A DNA stretch of 63,315 nt from Globomyces pollinis-pini (GCA_025399215.1 MU621172.1:1-63315), one strand, 5' to 3'; shown: positions 47,075 to 59,036, counted from the stretch's first letter. Translations and numbers: made by a program. Notes: generated from the sequence alone by a model not told the origin.

Positions 47075-48005
47075 GTGTATAGATGAAGTAGTGGTCACCA
47101 TTCCAAGTTTTCAAGTGGGACAAACTCATTCCTAACTCCAACTACCAACGGACATCAACTTCGCGTAAATGCTCCTTGTATGTTTTTATATAATGAAAAA
47201 TGATAATTTTTAACAATAATTCGAATGGTCTATCAACTAGAAATTTAAGTTACAAAATGTATCAATCAATTCTAAACGTTGAAAGAACTAACCAGTTTTA
47301 ATATTAGACCTAGAAAGGGTCTTATGGTGGCTGGCTTTGATGAAACTTTTGATGACATTGCATGTACGACCTTGTAATAGAAATGCCGATTCTGGATTTG
47401 GACGTTAACTTGGATTCAATGCAAGTGTATCCGAAAGAAAAAAAATTAAGGCACCATCCTTCAATATATTGTTTTATTCGTTGATTGGCGTTTGGTGGAG
47501 GGGGTGAGGAGATGGAAATGATGTGGTGGTCAGTGCGGTCAACACATGCAATATGACAGATGATGTTGAAAGAATGAGTGGAATTGACCAAGATTACATC
47601 TTTCACCACAACATTTGGACATGTCATTATCTGCCCTTTGAAAATCTATGGATGGGAGCAGGACTAAGCTTATGTGGAGTTTAAAAACAAGGAATAGTTT
47701 CTTGATTTCAAACACTTGAACTATTTCATGGTAGTATATGAATGGCATTATTAAATTATAACAATATTTCTCCTTTAACCGCCTGATCTATGTTTTTTTT
47801 TTCAGATACGGCTTTGTGACAACGGTCTGAGTGCATTATGTAAGCCAGGTCTGATGCCAAATACAAACTATCAAAACCATAGTTTCCAATAAAATTTCGC
47901 GTCTTTTTACCAGTCCAACAACAATAACCATTCAGCATTGATAGACCATGAAACTGAGTTCCTCATATGACGAGAATGAAGGTTTCAAATGAGTTAAAAT
48001 TCATT

Positions 48006-48012
48006 ATAAAAT
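48006..48012 (+). promoter_or_regulatory. TATA box of the phospholipid methyltransferase gene
   Basis: TATAAAA, 85 nt upstream of the ATG at 48091. Confidence 0.45.
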
Positions 48013-48090
48013 CTCCTTTGGGAAGGTGCCACCGCAGACCTCACAAAAGATAAATTGACACCAAAATTTTATCTTACTTTTTTACTACCA

Positions 48091-48845
48091 ATGGCTGAAC
48101 AAATCGATTTTATCAAGAACATCTTCAATGAAGCAAATATTGCTATGGTCAACGAAACCGTAAATGTCTTAGTAAAGGATTCTGTGGTTGCTTTTGATGC
48201 TATTGATTGGTCAAAACCTTCTTTGTGGATTTCCGCTTTTACCATTCTATTGTCACCACTTTTCTGGAACGTCATTGCCAGAAATGAATACCGTAATAAG
48301 ACTTTAACCAAGCTCTTTGGAAGCAAGGAGTTGGCATGCTCCTTCTTTTCAGCCGCTGTTTTCTTTTTGGGATTAAACAGAGACTATCGTAAATAACCTA
48401 TATATATCTGATTATTAGAATATAGCCTTGCCATTCTTGATCAACCTCATGGACCGGAAGCATTTCCTTTAATGGCCGAGCCTGCCGTTATTGCCTTCGG
48501 ATATATCATTAGCACCATTGGTTCTATGTTTGTATTATTTTCTATGCACAGTCTTGGTATTCACGGAACTTATCTTGGTGACTACTTTGGAATCTTAAAA
48601 ACTGAAAGGTATTGTTTATATTGCTAATCAATATTAGAGTTACTGGTTTCCCTTTCAATGTTGTTGAACATCCAATGTACTATGGAAGTACCATGTGTTT
48701 CTTGGGTGGTGCTATCTGGCATTGTTCTCCAACCGGTGTTTTACTTTCTGCTTGGGTTTTGTTCACTTATTTAGTTGGTGCTCTTGGTTTCGAAGAATCT
48801 TTTACCAACCAAATCTACAGCAATGCTGCCAAGAAATCTTTGTAA
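48091..48845 (+). CDS. OPI3: Phospholipid N-methyltransferase (OPI3/PEMT type)
   Basis: The ATG at 48091 (MAEQIDFIKNIFNEANIAMV) is the first real one; the frame is open upstream only from a TTG. Hydrophobic helices include LWISAFTILLSPLFWNVIARNEY, then after a 30-nt intron IAFGYIISTIGSMFVLFSM, and LLSAWVLFTYLVGAL. The SAM-binding signature of the family is visible as FPFNVVEHPMYYGSTM with a following conserved Glu pair in GFEESF. It methylates phosphatidyl-monomethyl-ethanolamine to phosphatidylcholine at the ER. Two introns. The match to Opi3/PEMT is good. Confidence 0.88.
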
Positions 48846-49348
48846 TAAAATCATATTTTGGCCACTGAATTTTTTTTTTCAGATCTTGCTTGATTCGAAA
48901 ATTGTCCATTGCATACACATGAACATTTAATTGAATGTCTAAAACAAGTTGTACTCACTTGATTTTAAGGGGGTGGTTGATTTAACTCATAAAACGAGAT
49001 ATTTTGGAGTGTCTGCTAAAAAGGGGTGTTTGCTCCACTTTCGGTGGGACTTTTAATACCCAAAACACAGAATGGAACAACCAGTCACAGAATTAAGCTA
49101 TAATTGTGATAACTGTCTCTAAAGTTTGTGTAATAACCAACACGTTTTGTTTGTTCATCAACCGGACACGTTTCCATTGATGGTCATCACATAAATGCCT
49201 ATTTTAGTGCCGGTATACAATATAAAATGGGACATTCCTTGATTTTTACGAAATTGTTTTATTTAAAAGATTAACTATCAATTTCATAGAGTGCATTCAT
49301 TAAACGCGATTTTTAAATTACAGTGATGATTTTAGGTTGAATGAATTG
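48846..49348. other. Intergenic upstream of the small mitochondrial protein
   Basis: About 500 bp with AAACGCGATTTTTAAA at 49303. No ORF is supported. Confidence 0.4.
49302..49314. promoter_or_regulatory. CGCG promoter motif, AAACGCGATTT
   Basis: CGCG at 49305-49308. It is 41 nt before an upstream ATG at 49349 that splices in frame to the next gene, and 137 nt before the ATG at 49445. Confidence 0.4.
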
Positions 49349-49444
49349 ATGAATCCAGCGACACTAGACCCTGAATGGTAATATTTTCTTTACAAGAATA
49401 GTTACTACCTTCAGAATGGTTTGAATTTTTTCAACAATTTTAAA

Positions 49445-49717
49445 ATGTTTCGATCCATCAACATTTTAACGAAAAGGAATTTAAGTAAAACCATGAGACT
49501 CAATACCAAAGAATCACTAAAGAAATCCAATGGAATTTATGATCCAAAAACAGATCCAATGAATCAATACACTCCTGAACAAATTCAACAAATGAAAGAC
49601 TCTATCAATTCAAATACAAAGAAATTAAAAGTTTATGGAAATGGTTTGATTGGTTTAGGTTTGTTTATTACCCTGGGTACTTTTTATTATTTTCATCAAT
49701 CAAGAACTGGTAATTGA
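49445..49717 (+). CDS. Small mitochondrial single-pass membrane protein, possibly COA3-like
   Basis: 90 aa from ATG 49445: a basic presequence-like N-terminus (MFRSINILTKRNLSKTMRLN), then DPMNQYTPEQIQQMKDSINSN and one helix (VYGNGLIGLGLFITLGTFYYF). The TPEQ...M...GL.IG..FYY arrangement is reminiscent of cytochrome oxidase assembly factor COA3, but the match is weak. An alternative start at 49349 (MNPATLDPE) joins in frame through a 24-nt intron ending at ~49401 and would add ~18 residues; the CGCG motif position favours it. Confidence 0.55.
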   Translation: MFRSINILTKRNLSKTMRLNTKESLKKSNGIYDPKTDPMNQYTPEQIQQMKDSINSNTKKLKVYGNGLIGLGLFITLGTFYYFHQSRTGN

Positions 49718-49909
49718 TATCAATAGATATACCATTCAATAAATATTCCATTTGAAATATTATGGAACTATCGTATATCCTATCATTGAAAGGGATGTAT
49801 ATCCTATTTTTGAAAACATCGTTATCATGAATTCTTCATCCAATCAATAAGTTCATCATGTGAATGGTGACCAAAAAAGTTGGAAAGTCCAGTACTTTTT
49901 CTCTCATCA

Positions 49910-50377
49910 ATGAACTTGTCATTACAATTATGGGTGCTTGTTTTTGGAGTGTATGCACAATTAACACAGGTCGATCTGAACTCATTCTTGAAATCTTTCA
50001 ATGATCTACGTACTTCTCAAAGTTTACCAAAAGCATGTTATAACCAAAAACTATTAGAAGCTTCTCAATCTCATGCAAATTATATGGCATCAATCCGTGA
50101 TTTGACTCATCAAGGTGCTGATGGATCATATCCACCTGAAAGAGTCACTGAAGCTGGCTTTAATTTGGATTTTGTAGCTGAAAATATTGCTTTTGGTCAA
50201 ACTAATGTGAAAGAAGTTTTTAAGTCCTGGTTAGGTTCACCTGATCACCATGCAAGCATGATTGAAAGTAAAAGTGTGATGATTGGTCTTTCTACTGCTT
50301 TGGCATCGGAGTCTGGTTTCTCTATAAATTATTGGACCCTAGTAATGGCCAGAGGATCTGGTGAAAGCTGCATCTAG
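49910..50377 (+). CDS. Secreted CAP-domain (SCP/PR-1-like) protein
   Basis: 155 aa, intronless. The ATG at 49910 gives the signal peptide MNLSLQLWVLVFGVYAQ; the longer open frame upstream has no ATG. The CAP domain has FLKSFNDLRTSQSLPKACYNQKLLEASQSHANYMA, the GAD loop, VAENIAFGQTNVKEVFKSWLGSPDHHASMI (the CAP1/CAP2-like core with HxxxM) and NYWTLVMAR. Fungal CAP proteins bind sterols and fatty acids and act outside the cell. Confidence 0.88.
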   Translation: MNLSLQLWVLVFGVYAQLTQVDLNSFLKSFNDLRTSQSLPKACYNQKLLEASQSHANYMASIRDLTHQGADGSYPPERVTEAGFNLDFVAENIAFGQTNVKEVFKSWLGSPDHHASMIESKSVMIGLSTALASESGFSINYWTLVMARGSGESCI

Positions 50378-50475
50378 TTCAAATAAAGTACTCAGAAAAC
50401 GAGCGAACAGTTTTGATTGAATTAGTCACTCATCACGAACAGTATTGGTCAGATTATTTATATAAATTATTTATG

Positions 50476-51824
50476 TTAAACTCTAGCAAACAATTTCCCC
50501 TTGCCAACCGTTAATTTTAAGGTCAACATAAGGATTCCAGAAAATAAAATACAAAAACCTGATAGCATAATGCTAGGAGTGAAATTGGTTTTTCTTATGC
50601 CATCAACTGTAGTTGTTAAAGCATCTAACATAGCTCCTGCAGCTGGTGTACCAAATAAGTTTCCGAAAAATGATCCCGAGTAAATCAACCCAATAATTGA
50701 CGCGATGTTTTTAGTTCCAAACAATTGTACAATAGCTAGATAAAATATTAGAATAAAAATTTGATTACCTGTTGGTAATAGTGAAATGTATCCTCCCATG
50801 AAGAAACCATATGTAAGTGCAAATGTAGTGAGTAATGGAAATGTAGTAGCAAAAGGCCAAATCAATAAAATAGACAATGAACCAACAGTTACACAAATCA
50901 AAAGCATATTGATATGTCCAAACCTATCTGCGCAAAAACCCATAAAGATTCTACCAATACCACTAGCACCATTCAATAACCCAACAATCAAAGCTCCATC
51001 CGATTGTGACATACCATTTTGAAGTGCGAAAGCTGGAATAAAGAAGAAAGGAATAAAATAACCAACTGAACCTACAATAGACATGATGTACATTCTAATG
51101 AATTTAGAATCATGAATGATTTCAGAATAATTCATATCATCACGAGCAGCTGGAGGTAATCTTGGTTTGAACACGAAAGAACAAGCTATAACGATAACAC
51201 CACTGATTAATGCCATCCAACGTAAAGTTGCTGCTTGTCCAATATTCGCAAGTGCATATCTTAGGATAGGTGCCAATGCCAATCCTCCAACACCAGAACC
51301 AGCAACTGCAAATCCAGTAGCCATTCCTTTACGAGCAGAAAAGTAATGTGCAATGATTGTTAATGCGGGACTACGAATTAATTTAACAAATGAACATACA
51401 AGTAAGCGATTGCACAACCCATTCCAAACAAAACTCCCTGGGTGAGAATAATTTGCCAATACTGATTAGAGAAAGATGCCAATAATAATGACACGGTAAT
51501 AATCACACCTCCAATCACACCCATCAATCGATGACCGAATAAATCTACCATTCTTCCTGACGGAATTGAAAATAATCCCAATCCTGAGACTGCAGATGAC
51601 CCAATAAACGCGATTGCCAAAGTCGCATGACTACCTTCATAACTAGTGGATTCTTTATAAATTGGTTGAAAGACTCCAAAGGTTGTTGGAATACCAATAG
51701 CAATCACATGAACCATAAATGAGGCCATCACAATCACCCAACCATATCCACCTTCCGGATAACTAATTTCATCTTCCACCTTTAACTTTACAACATCATC
51801 ATCAATCGTTATCACTTTTGCCAT
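50476..51824 (-). CDS. MFS transporter of the monocarboxylate (SLC16/Mch) type
   Basis: ATG at 51824. The cytosolic N-terminus ends YPEGGYGWVIVMASF, the SLC16 hallmark (PDGGWGW.V). Twelve helices are visible, with the central ARKGMATGFAVAGSGVGG (R..G.A.G...AG...G) and FMGFCADRFG in the second half. The C-terminus is SIMLSGFCILFSGILML, ending FARV. Two short introns. Expected substrates are monocarboxylates or related small acids; the direction cannot be told. The promoter carries a TATA box, two TGACGTGA motifs and an inverted repeat. Confidence 0.9.
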
Positions 51825-51860
51825 TTTTTTTTTAGTTTGGTGATTGATGGATGTGCTTTT

Positions 51861-51870
51861 TATTTATATA
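51861..51870 (-). promoter_or_regulatory. TATA box of the MFS transporter gene
   Basis: TATATAAATA on the minus strand, 37 nt upstream of the ATG at 51824. Confidence 0.6.
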
Positions 51871-51886
51871 AGATTCTGTACATTCC

Positions 51887-51917
51887 CGGCCGATCTTGTG
51901 TAAATTTACATCGGCCG
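51887..51917. promoter_or_regulatory. CGGCCGAT inverted repeat upstream of the MFS gene
   Basis: CGGCCGAT at 51887-51894 and ATCGGCCG at 51910-51917, spacer 15 nt. It is GC-rich in an AT-rich promoter and abuts a TGACGTGA motif. Likely a dimeric regulator site. Confidence 0.5.
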
Positions 51918-51925
51918 TGACGTGA
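51918..51925 (+). promoter_or_regulatory. TGACGTGA motif, MFS promoter copy 1
   Basis: Directly follows the inverted repeat, 94 nt upstream of the MFS ATG. Confidence 0.45.
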
Positions 51926-51965
51926 AATCTATCAAATGAGGAATATGAAACGTTCAAGAGGTTGA

Positions 51966-51973
51966 TGACGTGA
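51966..51973 (+). promoter_or_regulatory. TGACGTGA motif, MFS promoter copy 2
   Basis: In TTGATGACGTGATTC, 41 nt beyond copy 1. Confidence 0.45.
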
Positions 51974-52340
51974 TTCTTTGGTAGTAGTCTATCTGATTGA
52001 ACGTCAAAGCATTAGTATCCATCAAATCGATTCTTTTATGTCCAGAAAAAATAGCTTAAAATTTCAAGATGAAGAGTTCAAAACCAATCCCCATCATCAA
52101 TATAATCAAGATCATGATGTTTTATTCATTTCATTTCTATTGGTCTTTCGATTGCGCGGATTTCATCTGTCAACAGTTTCATAGATTTCCACAGTTCTCC
52201 TTTAGGCACGACCAATGATAAAAAAGGATCGTTTCAAGTTCAATTTTAGTGAAACATTCCCTTTTCACAAGAGTATTGGCCGAGATGATTAAAAAATGGA
52301 TTGTATTGATACATTTTATTAACTTGATCAGAATTAAGAG
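51974..52340. other. Intergenic, no feature seen
   Basis: Rest of the gap between the MFS promoter and the 3' end of the PPR-like gene. A 68-codon ORF (51978-52184) has no recognisable content. Confidence 0.4.
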
Positions 52341-53849
52341 TTACTGTGATAATGATTCCAACTGTTTGAAGTAATCGTATTCTTCAAATATACCAATATC
52401 CTTGCAAAGTTCAATAATGAAATGAGAATTGTCAATATCTTTACGAATCTTTAATTGATCAAGTAGATTCTCAAATATCCGTTTGTTTGGCATTCGACGA
52501 TTGTGATTCTTCATATCTTTGATTAATGCAATGGCTTTTGTAAAATCTTGGTAATGTATCAAAGCCATTAGATATGATGAATCTAATGCTTGTCTTTTTA
52601 AAGAAATCTCTTGAATATTGAGTGATGTGATTGCTAATCGATACCATTCTTCCACCATAGAAACACTAGCTGTATTACTTAATCGTTGTAATGTTATCAT
52701 TTGTTCATATATCAGATAGTCGGGTGTGATATTTAACGAATTCAAATGTGACCAATATAACTTTGTATGTTCAATCAGTAACGTTTTATCCTGGGAAGTT
52801 TCAATTGGAAAGTGAATTAATTTTCGAAAAAGTATATGGAACGTATTAAGGTTTGATTGTACTTTTTTCTTCTTTTGGGAATCAATCGATGATTGTTTAA
52901 TTTCAGGAGATTTCAAAAACCCTTGATTATAGAAATTTAAATAAAGTTGATGAGTTTCTGATAATGTGTGATGTTTAGAAAAGCAATGCAAGTACGCATT
53001 AAAGAAATGAATTCGAGTTTCAAATTTCCAAATCAAATCCTCTTCTTCATTGATTCGTTTCAATTGTGACATATAAAGCAATGGCAATTCATTTTCTGAT
53101 TGTTCATATACTTGTTGACAACCATTCACATTTCCCAGTTTTGTATAAATACTCATGATGGATAAGAGTGTACTTTTCGACTATGATATTAAAATTCAAT
53201 CAATTACTGGTCTACTAATAGGCAATGTATCATTCATGATCTTCCAAAGCTCTGCAGCATGATTCAATGCAGCAATACTGGTTTGTTTATCAAAAAAGGT
53301 AAACACCAAACTCCATGTGGTAGAATAAATCCCCAATTTCTTGTCCAACATATACTGTATTGTATCTTTTGTATATTCAATATCATTCCATTTTGTACAA
53401 CACACTAAAAATTCATTCCAATAATGTTCTGATGGTTCATATTCATTTTCAAGTAATTGTTGATGGATTTTTAATATAACCTTCTTATTTTCAATTGCAT
53501 TTGAAATCAATAAATGAAATAAATTGTGATGGTCTACATATTGTAATCGATTTGCAAATCCTAATAAAATTATAAATTTGCAAAGTATACCATTGTGAAT
53601 GATAATTTCATAAACATATGCAGCTTCATAAGTTGATTTTGTCATGATATAATCTCTCATTAAATCCATTTTATCAGATCCATTCAATTGTCGAAGTTTT
53701 TTCAAGTTAAATCGAATCATTTTGGAATTATTTTGAGTACGCTTGAGAGGTAGTTGAGGAGCTTCCGCAATATCTTCCATTGGTCTTTGGAACTTCGGTT
53801 GTCTAATCGATCGTTTTAATGTCGTAAATTGTCGTCTGAATAAAAACAT
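52341..53849 (-). CDS. PPR-like mitochondrial helical-repeat protein
   Basis: Start MFLFRRQFTTLKRSIRQPK at 53849 (basic, Ser/Thr-containing presequence); the longer frame to 53906 is less suitable. A 27-nt intron (GTAATTGATT...CATAG) joins RP to SKSTLLSIMSIYTKLGN. The body is a run of paired helices such as YWNEFLVCCTKWNDIEYTKD, SIMSIYTKLGNVNGCQQVYEQ and YLMALIHYQDFTKAIALIKDMK, matching degenerate pentatricopeptide repeats. About 490 aa. A role in mitochondrial RNA metabolism or translation is inferred from the family; the target is unknown. Confidence 0.72.
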
Positions 53850-54014
53850 TGAAATTGTCAATCCAAAAAAAATTGAAATTTTTTCCCTTTCAAACTCAAC
53901 ACCCAATTAAACCTACACAACGTCCTTAAAAATGAATTAAAATTCATTCGATAATCGAGTTGCTGAGTGAACATTAAACGTGAAAAGATTGCCAATTCAT
54001 ACAAATAAGGGGTT

Positions 54015-57000
54015 TTATTGAGCCATAACAGTAACAGTACCACGATCAGACATACGTCTAGCCAATTCAAAAGCCATTTCCACATCATCATCAGAATTAA
54101 TAGATATAAAATCACCATCTTCATCACGATATCGGAGCTTGATACGACGACCTTCAGGCATTGCTGCACCACTGATATTAATCTTCCTCTCGATTTTATC
54201 CAAGAGTTCTTCAAACTTGCAGCCTTTGGAAGATACTGCAAGAATGAAGATATCATCACCATAATGTGTTTTAACTTTCGTTAGGCCTGGGGAGGTACGA
54301 AGGCTGGCTCCTTCAATGGTGCTTCGACGTGGGCGTCCTTCAGAAGTTGGTGGCGATGGAAGTGATCCAGTTGGAGGTCCATCTCGAGTTGCTCTGCTAC
54401 GTTCTCCAGGAGGACTTGGTAATGATGCAGAGGGTGGACCACCAGGAACGGCTGGTAAAGGAGCATTTGGAGGTCGTGCTGATGGTGGTGCGGGTAGCTG
54501 ACTAGTCGGAGGCCTTGATGATGGTGTCTCTGGTAACGGAGAAGCTGGAGGAGGTGACATTGGACCCAATCCACTGGGGGTAGCAGGTAAGGCAGATGTA
54601 GGTGGTCTTGATGAAGAAGCGCTAGATGGTGGCCGTGGCAGCCCTGCATTAGGCGGACCCCCTGAAGGAGGTTGCGGTAGTGGTGACATTGGAGGCCCTG
54701 ATGGTGGTTGAGGTAAAGCAGATGATGGAGGTCCACTGGAAGGAGTTTGAGGTAATGCAGACAATGGAGGTCCACTTGAAGGAGTTTGAGGTAATGCAGA
54801 CGAGGGAGGTCCATTAGAAGGAGGTCGAGGTAATGCAGCCATTGGAGGACGACCCATAGGTGGCTCCGGTAGAGGAGACATTGGAGGACCACCTTGTGGT
54901 GGTAGAGGTAATGGCGAAGAAGGAGGACCACTTGAAGGAGGTTGTGGCAAGGCAGCTGCTGGAGGGCCACTCATTGGAGGACGTGGTAAATCTGCTGTAG
55001 GTGGACGAGGGAGTGCGGAACTAGGTGGGCCACTTGGAGGTGCTGGTAAGGCAGAAGAAGGAGGTTTTGGAGGTCCACGAGGTGAACTTGTTCTTTCCAT
55101 CCCACTTGAGCCAGAAATAGAAGACTTTCGAGTGTACTCCCTGGTAGGTGGCATTCCCGATGCCTCACTTGCACCTCTAGGTCTAGGCATTCCATTTTTA
55201 TTATGGTACATACTTGAGCCTCTCGGTAAAATTTCAGCAGTTCCATTTGGTGTACGAGAGCGATGAACTGAAGCTGGCATACTATTCCTCATGTTATGAT
55301 CATCTGACACTCTACGTGATACATTATCCTTTAATGACATTGGATTAACCGATTGAATATTTCGACGTTGATTGCCTTTATCTGAATTGGATGATTGTTG
55401 AGATAATCGTAATGTATTCAACACATTTTTTGTATCACCAGTCATGGTAAGATGTATACGACCTAACCATAACTCCACTTGTTCAATATTTCTACATTTT
55501 AGAATAAACGATTCTTCATCATCATTCCAAAATACTTTAAGTTCAAAATGCTGAATTGATTCATCAGAAGTGTTTTCAATGCTGGTGATAGAATTTGCAT
55601 AAATCTGCCCCTTGATTTCGTAAACCGTTGATGGTTCATCCACACCATTTTTCCCTTTTTTCAACTTTGTTGGATCTTTGGTGACTTCTTTACAACACAA
55701 GATCACTCTTTCAAACAGATAAATATGATAATCCATCAAAGATCCTTGAGTTAACATTTGGAATTTATCGTAAAGCATTAAATCTCCCCATTCCGTTGGA
55801 TTAAAGTCCTATTATGATGAGATTATTGAGCATTATTACCTTCCAATCTTCCACTAACGATATCAATTTATCTTTCAGAACACGGTTTTCCTGAATACGT
55901 TGCACTTCATTCACTCTATCGGTCACTCTTTTGACTGACAATAATGCCTCTTCTAGTTCATCCAAAAACGGATAATTCTCTTTAGTACTATATTTCGCAA
56001 TTTCCTAAGTATAAATGACAATCTAAGCCACCCACCTTTAGCAACATAGGATATCTACAGATTCTTTGCACTGGTTTAATCAAATATGCTTGTAATTGCC
56101 GTCCAGCATCAATAGAACCTATTCCAGCCAATCGCTCTTGCACTTGCAATCCAACTTGTACTGCATTACTGTAGTTTGCACACATAGAATCATAAACCGA
56201 AAAGGCTTCCTCATATTGCAGAAATATAGCACCAATATGTTGTTCTGTGGGAGGCAATGCCAATTCAGTTTCCAAAGAAAATAGAAATCGACGTTGAAAA
56301 TCAACTAATTCACTTAGGTTGGCAAACATGCTATGTATCAAATCCTTTGATATGGCATTGCTCTTTGATAAATCATCTTTATATTGCTACGGTTATTAAA
56401 TGGAAAATACCAATAATTCTTGCAAACTTTCAATATATGCACGCTCAGTAGCCAAAAGCTCTGCAACTACTTTTGAACGGTTATCGGCAGGGTCTTCTAG
56501 TCCCAACGAGGTGGCGAAAGGAAAAGGTTTTTCCGGAGGGAATAAACCACGCTTTTCGATTTCTGAAATTACTAAATCAACGGCGTGAATGACCTAAATG
56601 TTCAACTTAATTAATTAGGTACCTAAGAGATGATTAGATTTATCATATTTGTGGAATATTATGTAGCTAGTAGTTATAATGTTGGTTACGGTAGCACTAT
56701 TTTTTAACAGCTTTGCTGTTTTAAATACAACGTAGCCTAACACGACGATACAACAGATTTCAAAACACCATATTATCAAAATACCTTTACGAGGCCATTA
56801 GTATCATCTTTGTACAATTCAGAGATGGTGAAGAGTTGATCATCCCCAACCTTGAGTTCATCTTTGGCCCCAATCAAAAAGAAATAGATACATTTTTTGC
56901 AGACATTCAGGGTGACCATACCAGAGACATCAGGAACAGAGAGTAAATTTTGTGGCTTTAATTGATTGAGTAGGTGACATAAAGGAGCGCCTAGTCTAAA

Positions 57001-57303
57001 GCACCTCCATAGGATGCCAATTGGGTCAATGACAGGATGTTCTTCCTTCAGTAATGCATCCACTCCATCAGGGAACAAATAAAATTCGAAATCGGGCAAA
57101 GAGTACAATTTTGCAATCAGGGACATTGTTCTTTCAAAAAGTGAAGAGAATGGTTTGTCTTGAGAGAATTTTTTAGGTACTTTAGGTGTAGGTTCAATTG
57201 ACTGATTTGAGTTATTTGTGGTGAACATAGCGAGAGTATTTGAGATAGTTGACCCTTTCCTAAGTCCTCCAGTGATATTATTATCGGGTAGTTTGTAGTC
57301 CAT
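54015..57303 (-). CDS. CDC24: Cdc24-type Rho GEF with proline-rich repeat region
   Basis: Start MDYKLPDNNITGGLRKG at 57303. The calponin-homology-like Cdc24 N-terminus contains SLPDFEFYLFPDGVDALL and DPIGILWRCFRLGAPLC. The DH (RhoGEF) domain contains VVAELLATERAYIESL, then LQAYLIKPVQRICRYPMLLK. The PH domain contains YHIYLFERVILCCKE and IEQVELWLGRI. A ~240-residue tract of repeated GPP..(S/A)LP.PPS units follows, then a PB1 domain (KTHYGDDIFILAVS, RYRDEDGDFISINSDDDVEMAF). It activates Cdc42 for polarity; PB1 binds Bem1-type scaffolds. The proline tract could bind SH3 or profilin partners. Confidence 0.92.
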
Positions 57304-57933
57304 TAGATATTAAATCTAGTATTTTTTACTATTACAAAGAGAGTGAGTTTTAGGATTACAGATGTTTGAGAAGCAAAGTTTGAAGAAACATCCACCCTAA
57401 GCGCCACTTAATGAGAGACACCAAAACAATTTGTTGAATGTTGCTAGTAATACTTGGCTGTGATGGTTGTAATACTTTTGTGTTGAGTATTGGTGTAGTG
57501 TGATGGTTGCTGTATACTATCACGGTATTGTGTGTGTCCTAAATTCAAAGTACGCGTGTACCAATGCTACTAATACTTCTTGTTATTTAAAATATTCATT
57601 CAATGGAATGGGTATCAAATGGTTCATACAATCGCTTAAATTATGTTTTAATTACATCATTGGCTTTAATCACGCTAATCAGCACCTCCAATTCTAGCAT
57701 CCCATCAACTACACTCCTCACATGTAGATAAAATACTAATTCATTTACATTGTGATATAGTAAAGCTTCACATATACGCATAGTTGAACTGCCCAGGTTG
57801 AATGGATGTGGGTTCAATCCGCCACCAATTCCCCTTTAAATAAATTGTCAGTTAATATCTCCTTCATTGAATTTATCTTACCTAATTATAACAAGTGCCA
57901 AGACAAGATCCACTCAACCTAACGTTATCTTCA
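57304..57933. other. Intergenic, no supported feature
   Basis: 630 bp between divergent genes. It contains GATGGTTG-type short direct repeats around 57460-57510, ACGCGTGTACC at 57553 and GGTTCAATCC at 57811. None makes a supported element. Confidence 0.45.
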
Positions 57934-59036
57934 ATGTCAATTCAAACCTTACCTACCGAAATTGTTCAACTCATTTACCTTTATGCCCAATCTTCTCATC
58001 TACAGAACGTCTGTAAATCATTCAAACAAATCAGTCAAGATACGGTGACTATCACTAAATCGCTTCTTGTTAAACATCTCATTTGGTTTCCTGATGATAC
58101 AATCAAACGTGAGGTAGCAAATGATCAATGGTTGCATTTCGTAAAAGATAATGAATTTAATACTAATGTCGCCTTAACACTCTTTAATCTAAATTATACA
58201 GATCCTAATTTGGTATGTCAACTTAATTACCAACCGTTTAGATTGAAATCATTGCCGAATACTCCGCATCTCATGGTGTATCTGATTTAATGGAGTGGAT
58301 GATTCATCACGCCCCATTTAAACCTAAAGGATTATCTCAGTTATATAAAGATCGATGTCTAATCCAAGCAGCCATGTTTGGTCATTTAAAGAATGTACCA
58401 AACCAATTGACTTATTTCTAGGTACAATTACTATTACTAGCAAATGCAAATCCAAAGTACGACTCTGATGCAGCCCTATGTATGAGTAGCAAATACGGAC
58501 ACATAGATTGTGTCAAAATGTTATTGAAATATGATACCAATATCCATGTTGATGATGACTATCCTCTCTGTTGGTCAAGTAGGCATGGGTTTTATGATAT
58601 GGTGGAATTGTTGATTGATGCTGGTGCCAATGTTAATGCAAGACGAGGTTGTGCACTGCATTGGGCTGCTGAACATGGACACATTGAAATTGTACGACTA
58701 CTCCTCGATAGTGGAACCAACATACATTCAAATGATGATCATGCTCTGCGTTGGAGTGCTGTCCATGGTCATGCAAATATTGTCAAACTATTACTATCGA
58801 GAGGTGCAGATATACATGCCAATGATGACTATGCACTTCGAAATGCCACTAAAATGCAACGTTTTGATGTTTTGAAGTTTCTTGTTGAAGCTGGTGCAAA
58901 CATTCATGCTTGCAATGATGAGGCCATTAAATGGTCTATTCAGCATAAAGATTTGCAAGCGTTAGAAATATTGGTTCCTGGCTATGAATTCACCGACTTA
59001 GTAGCTTCTCTCGAATCAATATCTTTATCTACTTGA
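57934..59036 (+). CDS. F-box-like protein with ankyrin repeats
   Basis: ATG at 57934: SIQTLPTEIVQLIYLYAQSSHLQNVCKSFKQIS is F-box-like. A 29-nt intron (58213-58241) restores the frame into IEIIAEYSASHGVSDLMEWM, and a 27-nt intron (58395-58421) joins GHLKN to VQLLLLANANP. At least six ankyrin repeats follow (e.g. ALHWAAEHGHIEIVRLLLDSGTNIHS, ALRWSAVHGHANIVKLLLSRGADIHA). It ends LESISLST. A Skp1-Cullin substrate adaptor is the likely role, with ankyrins binding the target. Confidence 0.85.

Larger units (their letters stand above)
46902..48090. other. ~1.2 kb region without a supported gene
   Basis: It contains a 28-30-bp tandem repeat (47017-47074) and several minus-strand ORFs. One of these, 47756-47938 (60 aa, NGYCCWTGKK...HSDRCHKAV), has a gene-like look but no start context, signal peptide or family; it may be a gene remnant. 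The last 85 bp are the promoter of the methyltransferase. Confidence 0.45.

Noticed and set aside
47322..47938. Three minus-strand ORFs of 60-101 aa
   Set aside because: They do not join by plausible introns and have no recognisable domain; noted only as a possible remnant.
54281..55246. Long alternative-frame ORFs and dense short repeats that could suggest a repeat array or CRISPR
   Set aside because: They are shadows of the proline codon-rich Cdc24 tract; the repeats are coding, imperfect and have no spacers.
57804..57826. GGTTCAATCC resembling a tRNA T-loop / B box
   Set aside because: The flanking bases do not pair as a 5-bp T stem, and no acceptor, D arm or A box could be laid out around it.
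58260..58300. Apparent frameshift and stop in the ankyrin gene
   Set aside because: A 29-nt GT...AG intron at 58213-58241 restores the frame and yields a good ankyrin repeat.
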